Assembly: GCA_017447865.1 (NCBI GenBank)
Contig: JAFSMO010000104.1
Coordinates: 1 to 64,000 of the forward strand
Origin: Thermoguttaceae bacterium
GTDB taxonomy: Bacteria > Planctomycetota > Planctomycetia > Pirellulales > Thermoguttaceae
DNA length: 64,000 nt
Direction of reading: 5' to 3'
The notes under the pieces were generated by a model. The model searched no databases, had not been told where the DNA came from, and worked only from the letters and a program-made list of their open reading frames with translations. Shown piece by piece: positions 25,179-33,836 of the stretch. A program made the position numbers and the translations under genes. How positions within the stretch are numbered: the first letter of the stretch is position 1; every line of letters begins with the position of its first letter.

Positions 25179-27554
25179 ATGGCTGATTTAGTCATGAACG
25201 ATTATTTGGGGATGCTGGAGAAGTCCCGCCTCTTTGAGAGCGCGGAACAGCTGCAGGACTGCCTCAAAACCTGGCGGGGCCTGGAAACGACCACCGACCC
25301 GGACGATACGCACTCGTTTGCTGATTGGCTCATTCAGAACAATTACCTCACGACGTGGCAGTCGGACAACATTTTCGCCGGCAAATACAAGGGTTTCTTC
25401 CTCGGAAAATACAAGCTTCTGCGTTCCATCGGCGCGGGCGGGATGAGCAGCGTGTACCTCGCCGTCCACACGATTCTGGAGCGTCAGGTCGCGATCAAAG
25501 TCCTCCCGAAAAGCCGCGTCACTTCGGATTCTTCGTACCTGGAACGCTTCCTTCTCGAGGCGCAGGCCGTCGCGGCGCTGGACCACCCGAACATCGTGCG
25601 GGCGTACGACGTGGACACGGAAGGGAATTCCATCTACTACCTCGTCATGGAATTCATCGACGGGCCGGACCTTCTTACACTCGTGAAGAAAGAGGGGCCG
25701 CTCGACATTTACCGCGCTGCGAAGTTCATCCGCCAGGCGGCGCTGGGGCTCCAGCACGCGCACAATGCCGGCCTGATCCACCGCGATATGAAACCGGCAA
25801 ACCTTCTGGTCGATAAAGACGACGTGATCCACGTTCTGGACCTGGGTCTTGCCCGGTTCACGGACGAGAAACGCGCGTCGCTGACGCTCACCTACGACGA
25901 AAACGTTCTGGGGACGGCCGACTATTTGGCCCCTGAGCAGGCCCGGAACAGTCACAACGTGGACGCACGCGCCGACATTTACGGCCTTGGCTGCACGCTT
26001 TACTATTTGCTCGTCGGTCACGTGCCTTTCCCGGACGGGACGCTGGCCCAGCGTATCGCCGCGCACCAGAAGCGGATGCCGACCCGCATCCAGGACGAAC
26101 GTCCCGAAGTTCCGGATTCGCTGGCGGAGATCTGCTGGAAGATGATGGCGAAGGACCCGAACGACCGGCAGCAGACCGCGGAAGAAGTCGCGGACGATTT
26201 GACCTGCTTCCTGCTGGAAAACGGCCAGAAGGTCGAAGGATTCACCGGCACGCTCGCTTCGCTGCAGCGCAAAAAAGAAGAAAATCAGGAGAAAAAATCC
26301 GGCGCGATCCAGCTCGAGGCGCTTCAGGATCTGAACTCGCTGGCGAACATCGCGAACCTGGCCAATCCTTCGGGCGGCAGGAAAGAAGACTCCTCGTCGG
26401 TCATTTCGTTTGGACTCGGCAACGGCTCGTCCAGTGGTCATTCCTCCGCTTTGAAGCGAGACAAAGGTCCGTCGAAGGCTCCCGCAAAGGGGTCGCTTTT
26501 CGCCGCGCTCGACCGCATGAAAAAAATGGTCGAAAACCACCTGAAAAGCTCTAACGACGATAAATCCTCGGACAAATCATCCGTTTTAAGCCAGGAAAAA
26601 ACCAAGAAAAATCTGGAACTTTCGCGAGAATCGGAAAACGCCCATGGAAAAGATTCTTCCAAAGGGAAAATTCCGGATTTCAGTTTCGGTGCAATCGGTG
26701 AGATCGATGCGAACATCCCGGAAATCCCGGCTTTGACCCCTGAAAATCTCAAGGCCGAAGCGGAAGCCGAAGTCAAAGTCAAGGCCAAATCGGAAACCAG
26801 CGCGAAAGCGGAGTCGAAATCGGAGTCTAAATCCGAATCCGATACAAAACCTTTCAGTTTTGAAATTCCGGCCGGAGAAAAATCCGAACCTATTTTGAAC
26901 CTTTCGTTCGGCGAAAAGTCCGAGACGAAAAAGACCACGGCTTCCGAAGAAACGTCCAAACCCTCCGCGAAAACGGAAGGTAACGCTGCGGTTTCACATC
27001 ACCCGGAAAAGAAAACCGACGCCTCAACCAAAGCCAGTGCGGCTCATTCGGGCAGTTCCGCCTTGAAGAAAAAAGTCGCGGACGATCCGATGGCGTTCCT
27101 GGCGCAAAAAGGCGCTTCAGGTCAGGATTCCAAGACCTCTTCGGACGGAAGCACGCACGATTTCGTGTTGAATTTTGGCCCTTCGTCTTCATCGGGAGGT
27201 TCGACGGTCACGAGCCATGGCGTCCTTGACAGTGGCGTTCACAAGAAAAACTCGTCCAGTAAAAACGCGCCTGGAAATTCCAGTCCCATGAAAAACCCAG
27301 GCTCAAGCGTCGTGGTCAGCGGTAAATCCAGCGTTGGGAAAGCCTCGGCCGGCAAATCCGGCATTGGAAAGTCCGGCTCGGGCAAAATCTCTCCGGTGAA
27401 AACCAATCCCGGCAAATCAACGGCTGGAAAATCCAAAACCATGAAAAAGCAGCAAGCCCCGAAAAAGAAAAAGGAGCAGCTCGTTTTTCTTTACGTGGCA
27501 TTGGTTTTCTTCGTGCTGCTTTTGATCATGGTGATTTTGCAGTTCCTTTCATGA
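25179..27554 (+). CDS. Transmembrane Ser/Thr protein kinase
   Basis: The 791-residue protein has an N-terminal region of about 75 residues (FADWLIQNNYLTTWQSDNI, a motif common before planctomycete kinase domains). The PknB-type kinase domain spans about 77-345: glycine loop GAGGMSSVYLAVH, VAIKVL lysine, catalytic HRDMKPANLL, DLGLARF in place of DFG, and DYLAPEQARN. Residues 350-740 look disordered, with Ser/Lys/Glu-rich and GKSS/GKSG repeats, and a C-terminal helix (FLYVALVFFVLLLIMVILQFL) anchors it in the membrane with the kinase domain in the cytoplasm. Catalytic residues look intact, so it should be active. No extracellular sensor domain exists, so input probably comes through the N-terminal part or the tail. 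Confidence 0.93.
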   Translation: MADLVMNDYLGMLEKSRLFESAEQLQDCLKTWRGLETTTDPDDTHSFADWLIQNNYLTTWQSDNIFAGKYKGFFLGKYKLLRSIGAGGMSSVYLAVHTILERQVAIKVLPKSRVTSDSSYLERFLLEAQAVAALDHPNIVRAYDVDTEGNSIYYLVMEFIDGPDLLTLVKKEGPLDIYRAAKFIRQAALGLQHAHNAGLIHRDMKPANLLVDKDDVIHVLDLGLARFTDEKRASLTLTYDENVLGTADYLAPEQARNSHNVDARADIYGLGCTLYYLLVGHVPFPDGTLAQRIAAHQKRMPTRIQDERPEVPDSLAEICWKMMAKDPNDRQQTAEEVADDLTCFLLENGQKVEGFTGTLASLQRKKEENQEKKSGAIQLEALQDLNSLANIANLANPSGGRKEDSSSVISFGLGNGSSSGHSSALKRDKGPSKAPAKGSLFAALDRMKKMVENHLKSSNDDKSSDKSSVLSQEKTKKNLELSRESENAHGKDSSKGKIPDFSFGAIGEIDANIPEIPALTPENLKAEAEAEVKVKAKSETSAKAESKSESKSESDTKPFSFEIPAGEKSEPILNLSFGEKSETKKTTASEETSKPSAKTEGNAAVSHHPEKKTDASTKASAAHSGSSALKKKVADDPMAFLAQKGASGQDSKTSSDGSTHDFVLNFGPSSSSGGSTVTSHGVLDSGVHKKNSSSKNAPGNSSPMKNPGSSVVVSGKSSVGKASAGKSGIGKSGSGKISPVKTNPGKSTAGKSKTMKKQQAPKKKKEQLVFLYVALVFFVLLLIMVILQFLS

Positions 27555-27573
27555 GCGGTTCTTTCGCTTTGAG

Positions 27574-27605
27574 TCATGGGAGTACCCCGGCGTTCTCCCA
27601 TGACG
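27574..27605 (+). terminator. Hairpin between the kinase and methyltransferase genes
   Basis: GTCATGGGAG (27574-27583) and CTCCCATGAC (27596-27605) form a perfect 10-base stem with a 12-base loop. The following bases (GATTTAATGTTTTTC) are T-rich but not a clean T-run, so termination is likely but not certain. Confidence 0.5.
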
Positions 27606-27641
27606 ATTTAATGTTTTTCTTTCCTGACCTTGCACGATTCC

Positions 27642-28082
27642 ATGGTTTATTCTTCACCGATCGGTCCGATTTTTCTTCGTGAATCCAATGGATTTCTGGT
27701 TTCCGTTCATTTTTCGGCTGAGGGAGAGAGCTCGCCGGAAACTCCCATTCTGCTGCAGGCGGCGCGTGAGCTGGACGAATACTTTGCCGGAAGGCGCCAA
27801 ACCTTCGACCTGCCGCTGAACCCGACCGGCACGCCGTTTCAGCGGAAAGTCTGGGCGGAGCTTCAAAAAATCCCGTACGGAACGACGATTTCCTACGGCG
27901 AGCTCGCTCGCAGAATCGGCCAGCCCAAAGCCTCGCGGGCGGTTGGAATGGCGAATCACCGGAATCCGCTGGCGATTTTCATCCCGTGCCACCGGGTCAT
28001 CGGCGCCGACGGTTCCCTGACCGGCTACGGCGGCGGGCTGGAAGTGAAACGGTTTCTTCTTGATCTGGAATTCAGGGGATAA
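27642..28082 (+). CDS. ogt: Methylated-DNA--[protein]-cysteine methyltransferase
   Basis: The roughly 146-residue protein transfers the alkyl group from O6-alkylguanine in DNA to its own cysteine. The active-site IPCHRVIG (Cys116), the helix-turn-helix recognition region ISYGELARRIGQPKASRAVG with the arginine finger, and the NPLAIF segment are present, along with the short N-terminal domain. Only the single MGMT/Ogt domain is present, with no AdaA part. The start is uncertain: ATG 27642 is used here, while TTG 27630 would add four residues; neither has a strong ribosome binding site. Confidence 0.92.
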   Translation: MVYSSPIGPIFLRESNGFLVSVHFSAEGESSPETPILLQAARELDEYFAGRRQTFDLPLNPTGTPFQRKVWAELQKIPYGTTISYGELARRIGQPKASRAVGMANHRNPLAIFIPCHRVIGADGSLTGYGGGLEVKRFLLDLEFRG

Positions 28083-28117
28083 AAAGAAAAATGATTCATT
28101 AATCTTCATGGGGGGGA

Positions 28118-28145
28118 TTGACAATAAATGAAAATTTGTTAAAAT
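28118..28145 (+). promoter_or_regulatory. Consensus promoter for the macrodomain gene
   Basis: A perfect TTGACA (28118-28123), 16 bases and TAAAAT (28140-28145). It lies 146 bases upstream of the start codon, leaving a long leader. Confidence 0.7.
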
Positions 28146-28291
28146 ACTCGCTCTGGTTGATGAAGAATCTGACTGCAACTGATGGCAATTAGGGCAGTTC
28201 TTGCCCTCGTTCTCGATGACTCTCAAGACCCGGATTTTGTTTAATCTCTTCTGAAAAGAAGCAACATTGAAATTTTATTAAGGAGTAAACC

Positions 28292-28738
28292 ATGACTTAC
28301 GAAGAAGTCCACCGGGACCTTTTCTCGGTTAATTTATCCAACTATCCCAAGGCGATGTACGCCCACTGCATTTCGGCAGATTTCAAATTAGGGGCGGGCA
28401 TTGCGGTACAATTTGACAGAAGATTCAATATGAGGCGAAAATTGAATTCAAAATACGTCGCTCTCAAAGGATCCTCTGATCTGATCGGCACTTCATGCCC
28501 CATCGATAATACATTTAACTTAATCACCAAATTGAACTACTGGCAGCTGCCCAGACTGGAATCCCTTCAAGCGTCTCTCAAGCAAATGAAAGAGCAGTGC
28601 TTGAAGTTCAAGGTGACCGACATTTTCATGCCCAAAATTGGCGCAGGATTGGACCGATTAAGCTGGGCGGAGGTGCGTGAGAGCCTCCAGAATGAGTTTA
28701 AGGACACGGAAGTCAATCTTCACGTTTACTACCTGTAA
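28292..28738 (+). CDS. TARG1-like macrodomain ADP-ribosyl hydrolase
   Basis: The 148-residue protein is a single macrodomain close to the OARD1/TARG1 branch. HCISADFKLGAGIAVQF matches the ADP-ribose-binding loop, and NLITK (Lys80) and GAGLDRLSW (Asp121) correspond to the Lys and Asp that remove ADP-ribose from glutamate or DNA in TARG1. The same branch includes the DarG antitoxin, which removes ADP-ribose placed on DNA by DarT. No DarT-like gene is adjacent on either side, so this may be a stand-alone hydrolase. The gene and leader look more A/T-rich than neighbours, which hints at transfer. AGGAG lies 6 bases before the ATG. Confidence 0.85.
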   Translation: MTYEEVHRDLFSVNLSNYPKAMYAHCISADFKLGAGIAVQFDRRFNMRRKLNSKYVALKGSSDLIGTSCPIDNTFNLITKLNYWQLPRLESLQASLKQMKEQCLKFKVTDIFMPKIGAGLDRLSWAEVRESLQNEFKDTEVNLHVYYL

Positions 28739-28785
28739 GAGGACGGTCTGAAACCGCTTTCTTCACAGGAGCAGTCCCAAACAGA

Positions 28786-28840
28786 GGGGCCGAAAGGTCT
28801 TGACAACCCCACGGGAGTCAGGCTTTTTGGCCCCTTTTTT
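28786..28840 (+). terminator. Terminator after the macrodomain gene
   Basis: GGGGCC (28786-28791) pairs with GGCCCC (28829-28834), followed by six T. Inner pairings (AAAG/CTTT and TGAC/GTCA) could extend the stem across the long loop. The remainder of the 28739-29045 gap holds the next promoter and a leader of about 110 bases. Confidence 0.6.
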
Positions 28841-28896
28841 CTGAATGAATCGGTTAATCCTGCGGAAAAAAAAGAAACATTTGCGGGAAAAAAACC

Positions 28897-28925
28897 TTGA
28901 CGAAACCCGCGACTTCGTGTAAAAT
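28897..28925 (+). promoter_or_regulatory. Promoter for the Tat oxidoreductase at 29046
   Basis: TTGACG (28897-28902), a 17-base spacer and TAAAAT (28920-28925). Confidence 0.7.
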
Positions 28926-29045
28926 AGTATAATGTAAGGAAAACTGGAGGATCTGGCTCCGTGAGGTCTCGCCCCGGAGTTTTCCCGCGTTCCCCCTTTC
29001 CCACCGAGCAATTCACACTTCAAACCCGAATCAGGAGATTTTACC

Positions 29046-30437
29046 ATGAATCTTTCGCGTCGTAACTTCCTCAAAGCCAGCACGGCCCTTTCTCTCGCCT
29101 CGTTCCTGCCGCAGTATATTGCCCGCCCGGCTTTAGGTCAGTCGGTCTCAGAACGCATTCGCACGGCCTTCGTGGGGGTGGGAATGCAGGGCCTGGGCAA
29201 CGCCGGGGAATTTAACTGGCAGTCCGACCTGGTGGCCATTTGCGACGTCGATACGAAATACGGCCTCGCCCGTGCCATCAACGCCAAACTTGGGCGCAAA
29301 GTCGATGGAAAAGTCGAGGAACCGTTCACGACCACCGAGTACCGCCGGATCCTCGACCGCACAGACATCGACGCGGTCGGCGTGGCGACGCCCGACCACT
29401 GGCACACGAAAATCTCCGTCGAGGCCCTTCAGTCCGGCAAGCACGTGATGTGCCAGAAGCCGCTGACGCTGACGCTCGAAGAAAACCAGCTCATCCGCAA
29501 CGCCGTGAACAAATATGGGAAAGTTTTTCAGGTCTGGACCCAGCAGCGCTCGCAGAAGAACGAGTTCGCGACCGCCGCTCTGATGGTCCGGAAAGGGCTC
29601 CTGGGCGAGATCACTCGCGTGACGTGCATCATTGACCACGGCCGCACCTCGCCGGAACTCAACCGCCGCGAACTGCCCGATTCGCTCGACTGGAATACGT
29701 GGCTCGGTCAGGCGCCGTACACGGAATATTTGGCCTCGCCGGATAATGAAAGCCCGTGGACGAACTACCCGATCCCGCACTGGAGCAACGGGCACATCAC
29801 GTTCCGCTGGTGGTTCCAGTACTCGGGCGGCAAAATCACGGATTGGGGCGCGCACCACATCGACTGCGCCCTCTTCATTCTGGACCGCCAGAAGCCCGAA
29901 GAAATGCCGGTTTCGTACGTCCCGCACGACGTTTCCTTCCAGACCGACTACAAAGATGGGTACCCGGTCCAGCAGAACCTCTTCAACACGCCGGTCAATT
30001 TCAAAATCGACATGAAATTCCCTGACGGCCTGGAGTTCAACCTCTACGACGAAGCAAAAGACGGGAACGGGATCCTGATCGAAGGGACGAAGGGCAAGAT
30101 CCACGTGAACCGTGCGCGCATCGCCGGGAAGCCTTACGAAGAGGGCGAGTGGAAGAAATTCACCGAGGACGATTACAAAGAGCTGAACCACGGCAAGCCG
30201 TTCCGCGGGCACGCCACGAACTTCTTCGACTGCGTGCGCGAAGGGGGCCGCCCCATCGCCGACGCACGCGATAATGTGCAGTCCATGACGGTTTGCCACA
30301 TTTGCAACCTGGCGTGCCGCCTGAATCGTCCGCTCGAGTGGGATCCGACCAAAGAGCAGTTCGTGAACGACCCGCAGGCGCAGAGTTTCTTCTCACGCAA
30401 ACAGCGCACCGGGTTCGAACTGCCGAAAATCGACTGA
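29046..30437 (+). CDS. Tat-exported Gfo/Idh/MocA family oxidoreductase
   Basis: The 463-residue protein begins with a twin-arginine signal (SRRNFLKASTALSLASFLP). The NAD(P)-binding Rossmann domain follows: IRTAFVGVGMQGLGNAG, VAICDVD, and the catalytic-loop region MCQKPLTLT, which corresponds to the EKP motif with Gln in place of Glu. The C-terminal half carries HWHTK and GGKITDWGAHHIDCALFIL, typical of the large PVC-specific branch. These proteins act on sugars or sugar derivatives outside the cytoplasm with a bound nucleotide cofactor; the substrate is unknown. It has its own promoter, and a repeat (30444) separates it from the efflux operon. Confidence 0.88.
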   Translation: MNLSRRNFLKASTALSLASFLPQYIARPALGQSVSERIRTAFVGVGMQGLGNAGEFNWQSDLVAICDVDTKYGLARAINAKLGRKVDGKVEEPFTTTEYRRILDRTDIDAVGVATPDHWHTKISVEALQSGKHVMCQKPLTLTLEENQLIRNAVNKYGKVFQVWTQQRSQKNEFATAALMVRKGLLGEITRVTCIIDHGRTSPELNRRELPDSLDWNTWLGQAPYTEYLASPDNESPWTNYPIPHWSNGHITFRWWFQYSGGKITDWGAHHIDCALFILDRQKPEEMPVSYVPHDVSFQTDYKDGYPVQQNLFNTPVNFKIDMKFPDGLEFNLYDEAKDGNGILIEGTKGKIHVNRARIAGKPYEEGEWKKFTEDDYKELNHGKPFRGHATNFFDCVREGGRPIADARDNVQSMTVCHICNLACRLNRPLEWDPTKEQFVNDPQAQSFFSRKQRTGFELPKID

Positions 30438-30443
30438 CCTAAC

Positions 30444-30569
30444 GGAGTTAGGAGTTAGGAGTTAGGAGTGAGGAGTTGCGCTTCGCGTAACGTGGCCTTC
30501 AGAAAGATTTTGACCCGTAAAAAGCCGAAGGCTTTTCCAACTCCTAACTCCTCACTCCTAACTCCTCAC
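30444..30569. repeat. Heptamer-armed repeat, copy 3 (inverted)
   Basis: The arms (30444-30478 and 30537-30569) are inverted and composed of heptamers GGAGTTA/GGAGTGA. The core, read on the minus strand, repeats AAAAGCC-TTC-GGCTTTT, TCTTTCTGAAG and CACGTTACGCG of copy 1. It lies between the convergent ends of the Tat oxidoreductase and the RND pump. Confidence 0.9.
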
Positions 30570-30586
30570 TTTTTCCCCTCTTGACG

Positions 30587-33500
30587 TCAAGAAATTTTTT
30601 CGGCCTCTGAAACTCCTTCTTCCATCAGCTTTCTGACCGAGTGCTGGGCGCAGAGCCAGAAGAGCGCAGGGCGGACGAAAAATTCCATGAGCGTCGAGGT
30701 CACGAGCCCTCCCACGACCACCGTCGCGATCGGGTACAGAATCTCACGTCCCGGCGTGTCGGGCGAAAGCGTCAGCGGAATGAGCCCCAAAACCGACGTC
30801 AGGGCGGTCATGAGCACCGGCGCCACGCGGTCTTTTCCGGCATGGATCAGCAATTCTTTGGAAAACTTCATTCCTTCGTACCGCATCAGGTGGAAGTAGT
30901 GGTCGATGAGCAAAATCCCGTTTCGGGAGGCGATCCCGCAGAGGGAAATCATTCCGACCAGGTTCGGAACCGAGCGGTCCTGACCGGTCAGAACCATCGC
31001 CGCGACCGCCCCAACGAGCGCCAGAGGAAGCGAGGCCATGATCTGCAGGGAAATATTGGCCGAGTGGAACATTCGGTAGAGCACGAGGAAAATCGCCACG
31101 AGCGAGAAAAGGGAAAGGAAAAGCAGCCGGCGCGTTGATTCCTGCTCACTCTGGAAAAGGCCGGTCAGCTCGATGGAAACGTCCCCGGCGGTCAGTTCGG
31201 CCCAGTGCGGCTCCAAAACCGCGTCAATGTCGTTCTTCACGTCCACCGCGCCGCGGTTTCTCGGACTGGCCTGAACCGTGATCTGCGCCCGGCACGCCTC
31301 GTGGGTGATGCTTGAAGGCCCTTTTGCGTCGTGAATTTCTGCGATCTCGTACAGCGGGATCGTCCCGCCGGACGGGATCAGGATCGGAAGCTGACGCAGC
31401 GCCTCCAAGTCCTCGCGGCAGTCGTCCTCCAGCCGGAGCAGAACGTCGAATTTCCGCTCACCGTCGAGGATCTGCACGGTCTCGACCCCCTGCATGGCGA
31501 TCTCGATCGTCCGGTTCACCTTTTCTGGCGTCAGGCCATAAACGGCCAGCGCGTCCCGGTCCAGCGTGATCTGGAGCTGAGGAATGTCGATCTGCACCGG
31601 ATTGATCCGGACCGTCCCGATCCCCGGGACTTTCGAAATCAGGCGCTGAATTTCGGCCGAACGCTGGCGCAGGACCCGCATGTCGCTCCCGCGGACCTTG
31701 ATGGCGATCGTGGAACTGCTTCCCGTGCGCATGTGCGAAATGGCGTGCTGAAGCGGCTGGTCGTAGAAACTCACCGCCCCCGGGGTTTCGCTCGGCGCGA
31801 TGATCCGGTCAATGTCGTTGAAAATCTCGTGAATGCTCCGTTTGGAATTCAGGTCCAGCGTACAGAGCATTTCCGACTGGTTGATCGGCACGGCATGCTC
31901 GTCAAGCTCCGCGCGGCCCGTCTTGCGCACGACCGAAAGCACGCCGTCGATCTGGAAGAGTTTGGCCGCGATGGCGTCGCCGTACTTTTCACTCGTTTCG
32001 AGCGATTTACCGGGCGCGAGCGTCACGTTGACCTGCGGCGCCCCCTCGTTGAACGGCGGCACAAAGTCGCGTTCCATCCCGAGGAAGATCCACCCGGCGA
32101 CCAAAATGGCCGCGAACGCAAACGTCAGGATCGCCTTGGGAAACGCGAGACTCACCCGAATCGCGCAGCCGGCGAGCCACTGCACCAGACGCAGAACCAG
32201 GCCGTCCCGGTGCGTGCTCGACTTTCGGGCCTTGGCCGGAAGCAGGAAGTACGCCAAAACCGGCGTCAGCGTCAGCGAAACGACCAGCGAGGAAAGGAGC
32301 GAAACGACGTACGCCAGCCCCAGCGGCGAAAAGAGCCGGCCCTCCATCCCCGGCAGGAAGAAGATCGGGAAAAAGACCAGCACGACGATCATCGTGCCGT
32401 ACACGATCGAGTTTCGGATCTCGACGCTGGCGTGAAAAACGACCGAAATCGCCGTTTTCCTTTGGCCCTCGGGAAGCCGGAAATTCTCGCGCAGGCGGCG
32501 GAAAATATTCTCCACGTCCACGATCGCATCGTCCACGAGCTCGCCGATCCCGACCGCCAGACCGCCGAGCGTCATGGTGTTGATCGTCAGGCCGAACCAC
32601 GCGAAAATCAGGCACGCGATCAGCACGGAAAGCGGCATCGCCAGGATCGTGATGAGCGTCACACGAATATTCATCAGGAAAAGCACCAGAACGATGAAGA
32701 CCAGAAGCGCGCCGACCCAGAGCGATTCCAGCACGTTATGGAACGCGAGGTTGATGAACGTCTGCTGCTGGTAAAGCGGCTCGATCCGAACTCCCGGGTG
32801 CGCCGTGCGGAGCGTCTTTTCGATCTGCTTCGACTTTTCAAGAATTTCCGAAGAAAGCCGGCGCGTGTCCGCGTTCAACTGCTTTTCGATCGTCAAAACG
32901 ACCGCGTGGCCGGAATATACCGAGCCGTCATCGCGGCGGACGTACGCACCGGCCGAGCCGACCTTCACCGCCGGCTCGCAGCTGACCTTGGCGACCTGCT
33001 CCAGGCAGACGGGCGGCTGCGCCTCCGGATCCACCACGAGCTTCTTGAGCGCCTCGAGTTTCTTTTCGTCGGTCGGTTCGTCGATCCTTCCGAGTGAACG
33101 GACGAGGATCTGATCCGGCCCCTGACGCGTGAGGAAGCCGCCGGTCACGTTCTGGCTGCTTTGCTCAAGCGCCTCTTCGATCTCTTCGAGCGTGACCCCG
33201 TACTTCTTCATCTCCTCGGGCCGGGCCTGGACCTGGAACTGCTTGACGTCGCCGCCGATGACCAGGATCTCCGAAATGCCGGGGATTTCCAGCAGCTGCT
33301 TGCGGATCGTCCAGTCGGCGATCGTGCGCAGGTCCATCGAGTTTAATTCGTCTTCTTCGTCCCAGACCGTCAGAAACATTAATTGCGCGAGCATTGACGT
33401 GACCGGCGTCATGCGCGGCGTGACCCCTTCCGGAAGGGATTCGGCCGCGAGCTGGATCCGTTCGTCCACGATCTGGCGGCACGTCAGCGGCTGGACCGAC

Positions 33501-33796
33501 CAGTCGAATTCGACCTGGCAGACCGAAAGGCCGGCCGTCGAGTTGCTTCGGATGGTCTTCACGCCCGTCGCGCCGTTCAGGTACGTCTCCAGCGGCGTCG
33601 TGACCTGGGTCTCGATTTCCTCCGGCGCCATTCCGGGACATTCGGTCATGATCGTCACACGCGGCCGGCTAATGTCCGGGATCACCTCGATGGGGAGTTT
33701 CAGCGCCTGGACCGTTCCGAAAATGAAAAGCCCCAGCGCGCACGCGAGCACGATCAATCGGTTATTAAGCGAGCATTTTACTATAAAATTGAACAT
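30587..33796 (-). CDS. Heavy-metal efflux RND transporter (CusA/CzcA-like)
   Basis: The 1069-residue protein has the full HME-RND layout: first helix at 12-35, a large periplasmic loop, a helix bundle with VGIGELVDDAIVDVENIF (Asp422, matching the proton-relay position of CusA), a second periplasmic loop and a second helix bundle ending near SVRKLMEEG. It drives metal ions out by proton antiport with the periplasmic adaptor encoded just upstream. The usual CusA methionine ladder was not found, so the metal (Cu, Ag, Zn, Co or Ni) is not assigned. It is the third gene of the operon and follows the adaptor after 40 bases. Confidence 0.9.
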   Translation of the reverse strand: MFNFIVKCSLNNRLIVLACALGLFIFGTVQALKLPIEVIPDISRPRVTIMTECPGMAPEEIETQVTTPLETYLNGATGVKTIRSNSTAGLSVCQVEFDWSVQPLTCRQIVDERIQLAAESLPEGVTPRMTPVTSMLAQLMFLTVWDEEDELNSMDLRTIADWTIRKQLLEIPGISEILVIGGDVKQFQVQARPEEMKKYGVTLEEIEEALEQSSQNVTGGFLTRQGPDQILVRSLGRIDEPTDEKKLEALKKLVVDPEAQPPVCLEQVAKVSCEPAVKVGSAGAYVRRDDGSVYSGHAVVLTIEKQLNADTRRLSSEILEKSKQIEKTLRTAHPGVRIEPLYQQQTFINLAFHNVLESLWVGALLVFIVLVLFLMNIRVTLITILAMPLSVLIACLIFAWFGLTINTMTLGGLAVGIGELVDDAIVDVENIFRRLRENFRLPEGQRKTAISVVFHASVEIRNSIVYGTMIVVLVFFPIFFLPGMEGRLFSPLGLAYVVSLLSSLVVSLTLTPVLAYFLLPAKARKSSTHRDGLVLRLVQWLAGCAIRVSLAFPKAILTFAFAAILVAGWIFLGMERDFVPPFNEGAPQVNVTLAPGKSLETSEKYGDAIAAKLFQIDGVLSVVRKTGRAELDEHAVPINQSEMLCTLDLNSKRSIHEIFNDIDRIIAPSETPGAVSFYDQPLQHAISHMRTGSSSTIAIKVRGSDMRVLRQRSAEIQRLISKVPGIGTVRINPVQIDIPQLQITLDRDALAVYGLTPEKVNRTIEIAMQGVETVQILDGERKFDVLLRLEDDCREDLEALRQLPILIPSGGTIPLYEIAEIHDAKGPSSITHEACRAQITVQASPRNRGAVDVKNDIDAVLEPHWAELTAGDVSIELTGLFQSEQESTRRLLFLSLFSLVAIFLVLYRMFHSANISLQIMASLPLALVGAVAAMVLTGQDRSVPNLVGMISLCGIASRNGILLIDHYFHLMRYEGMKFSKELLIHAGKDRVAPVLMTALTSVLGLIPLTLSPDTPGREILYPIATVVVGGLVTSTLMEFFVRPALFWLCAQHSVRKLMEEGVSEAEKIS

Positions 33797-33836
33797 GAGT
33801 CTGATTTTCCGTGTTTTTTGAGGTCAAGGCGAAAGG

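Noticed and set aside
28292..28738. DarTG toxin-antitoxin system
   Set aside because: The macrodomain fits DarG, but neither neighbour looks like the DarT toxin.
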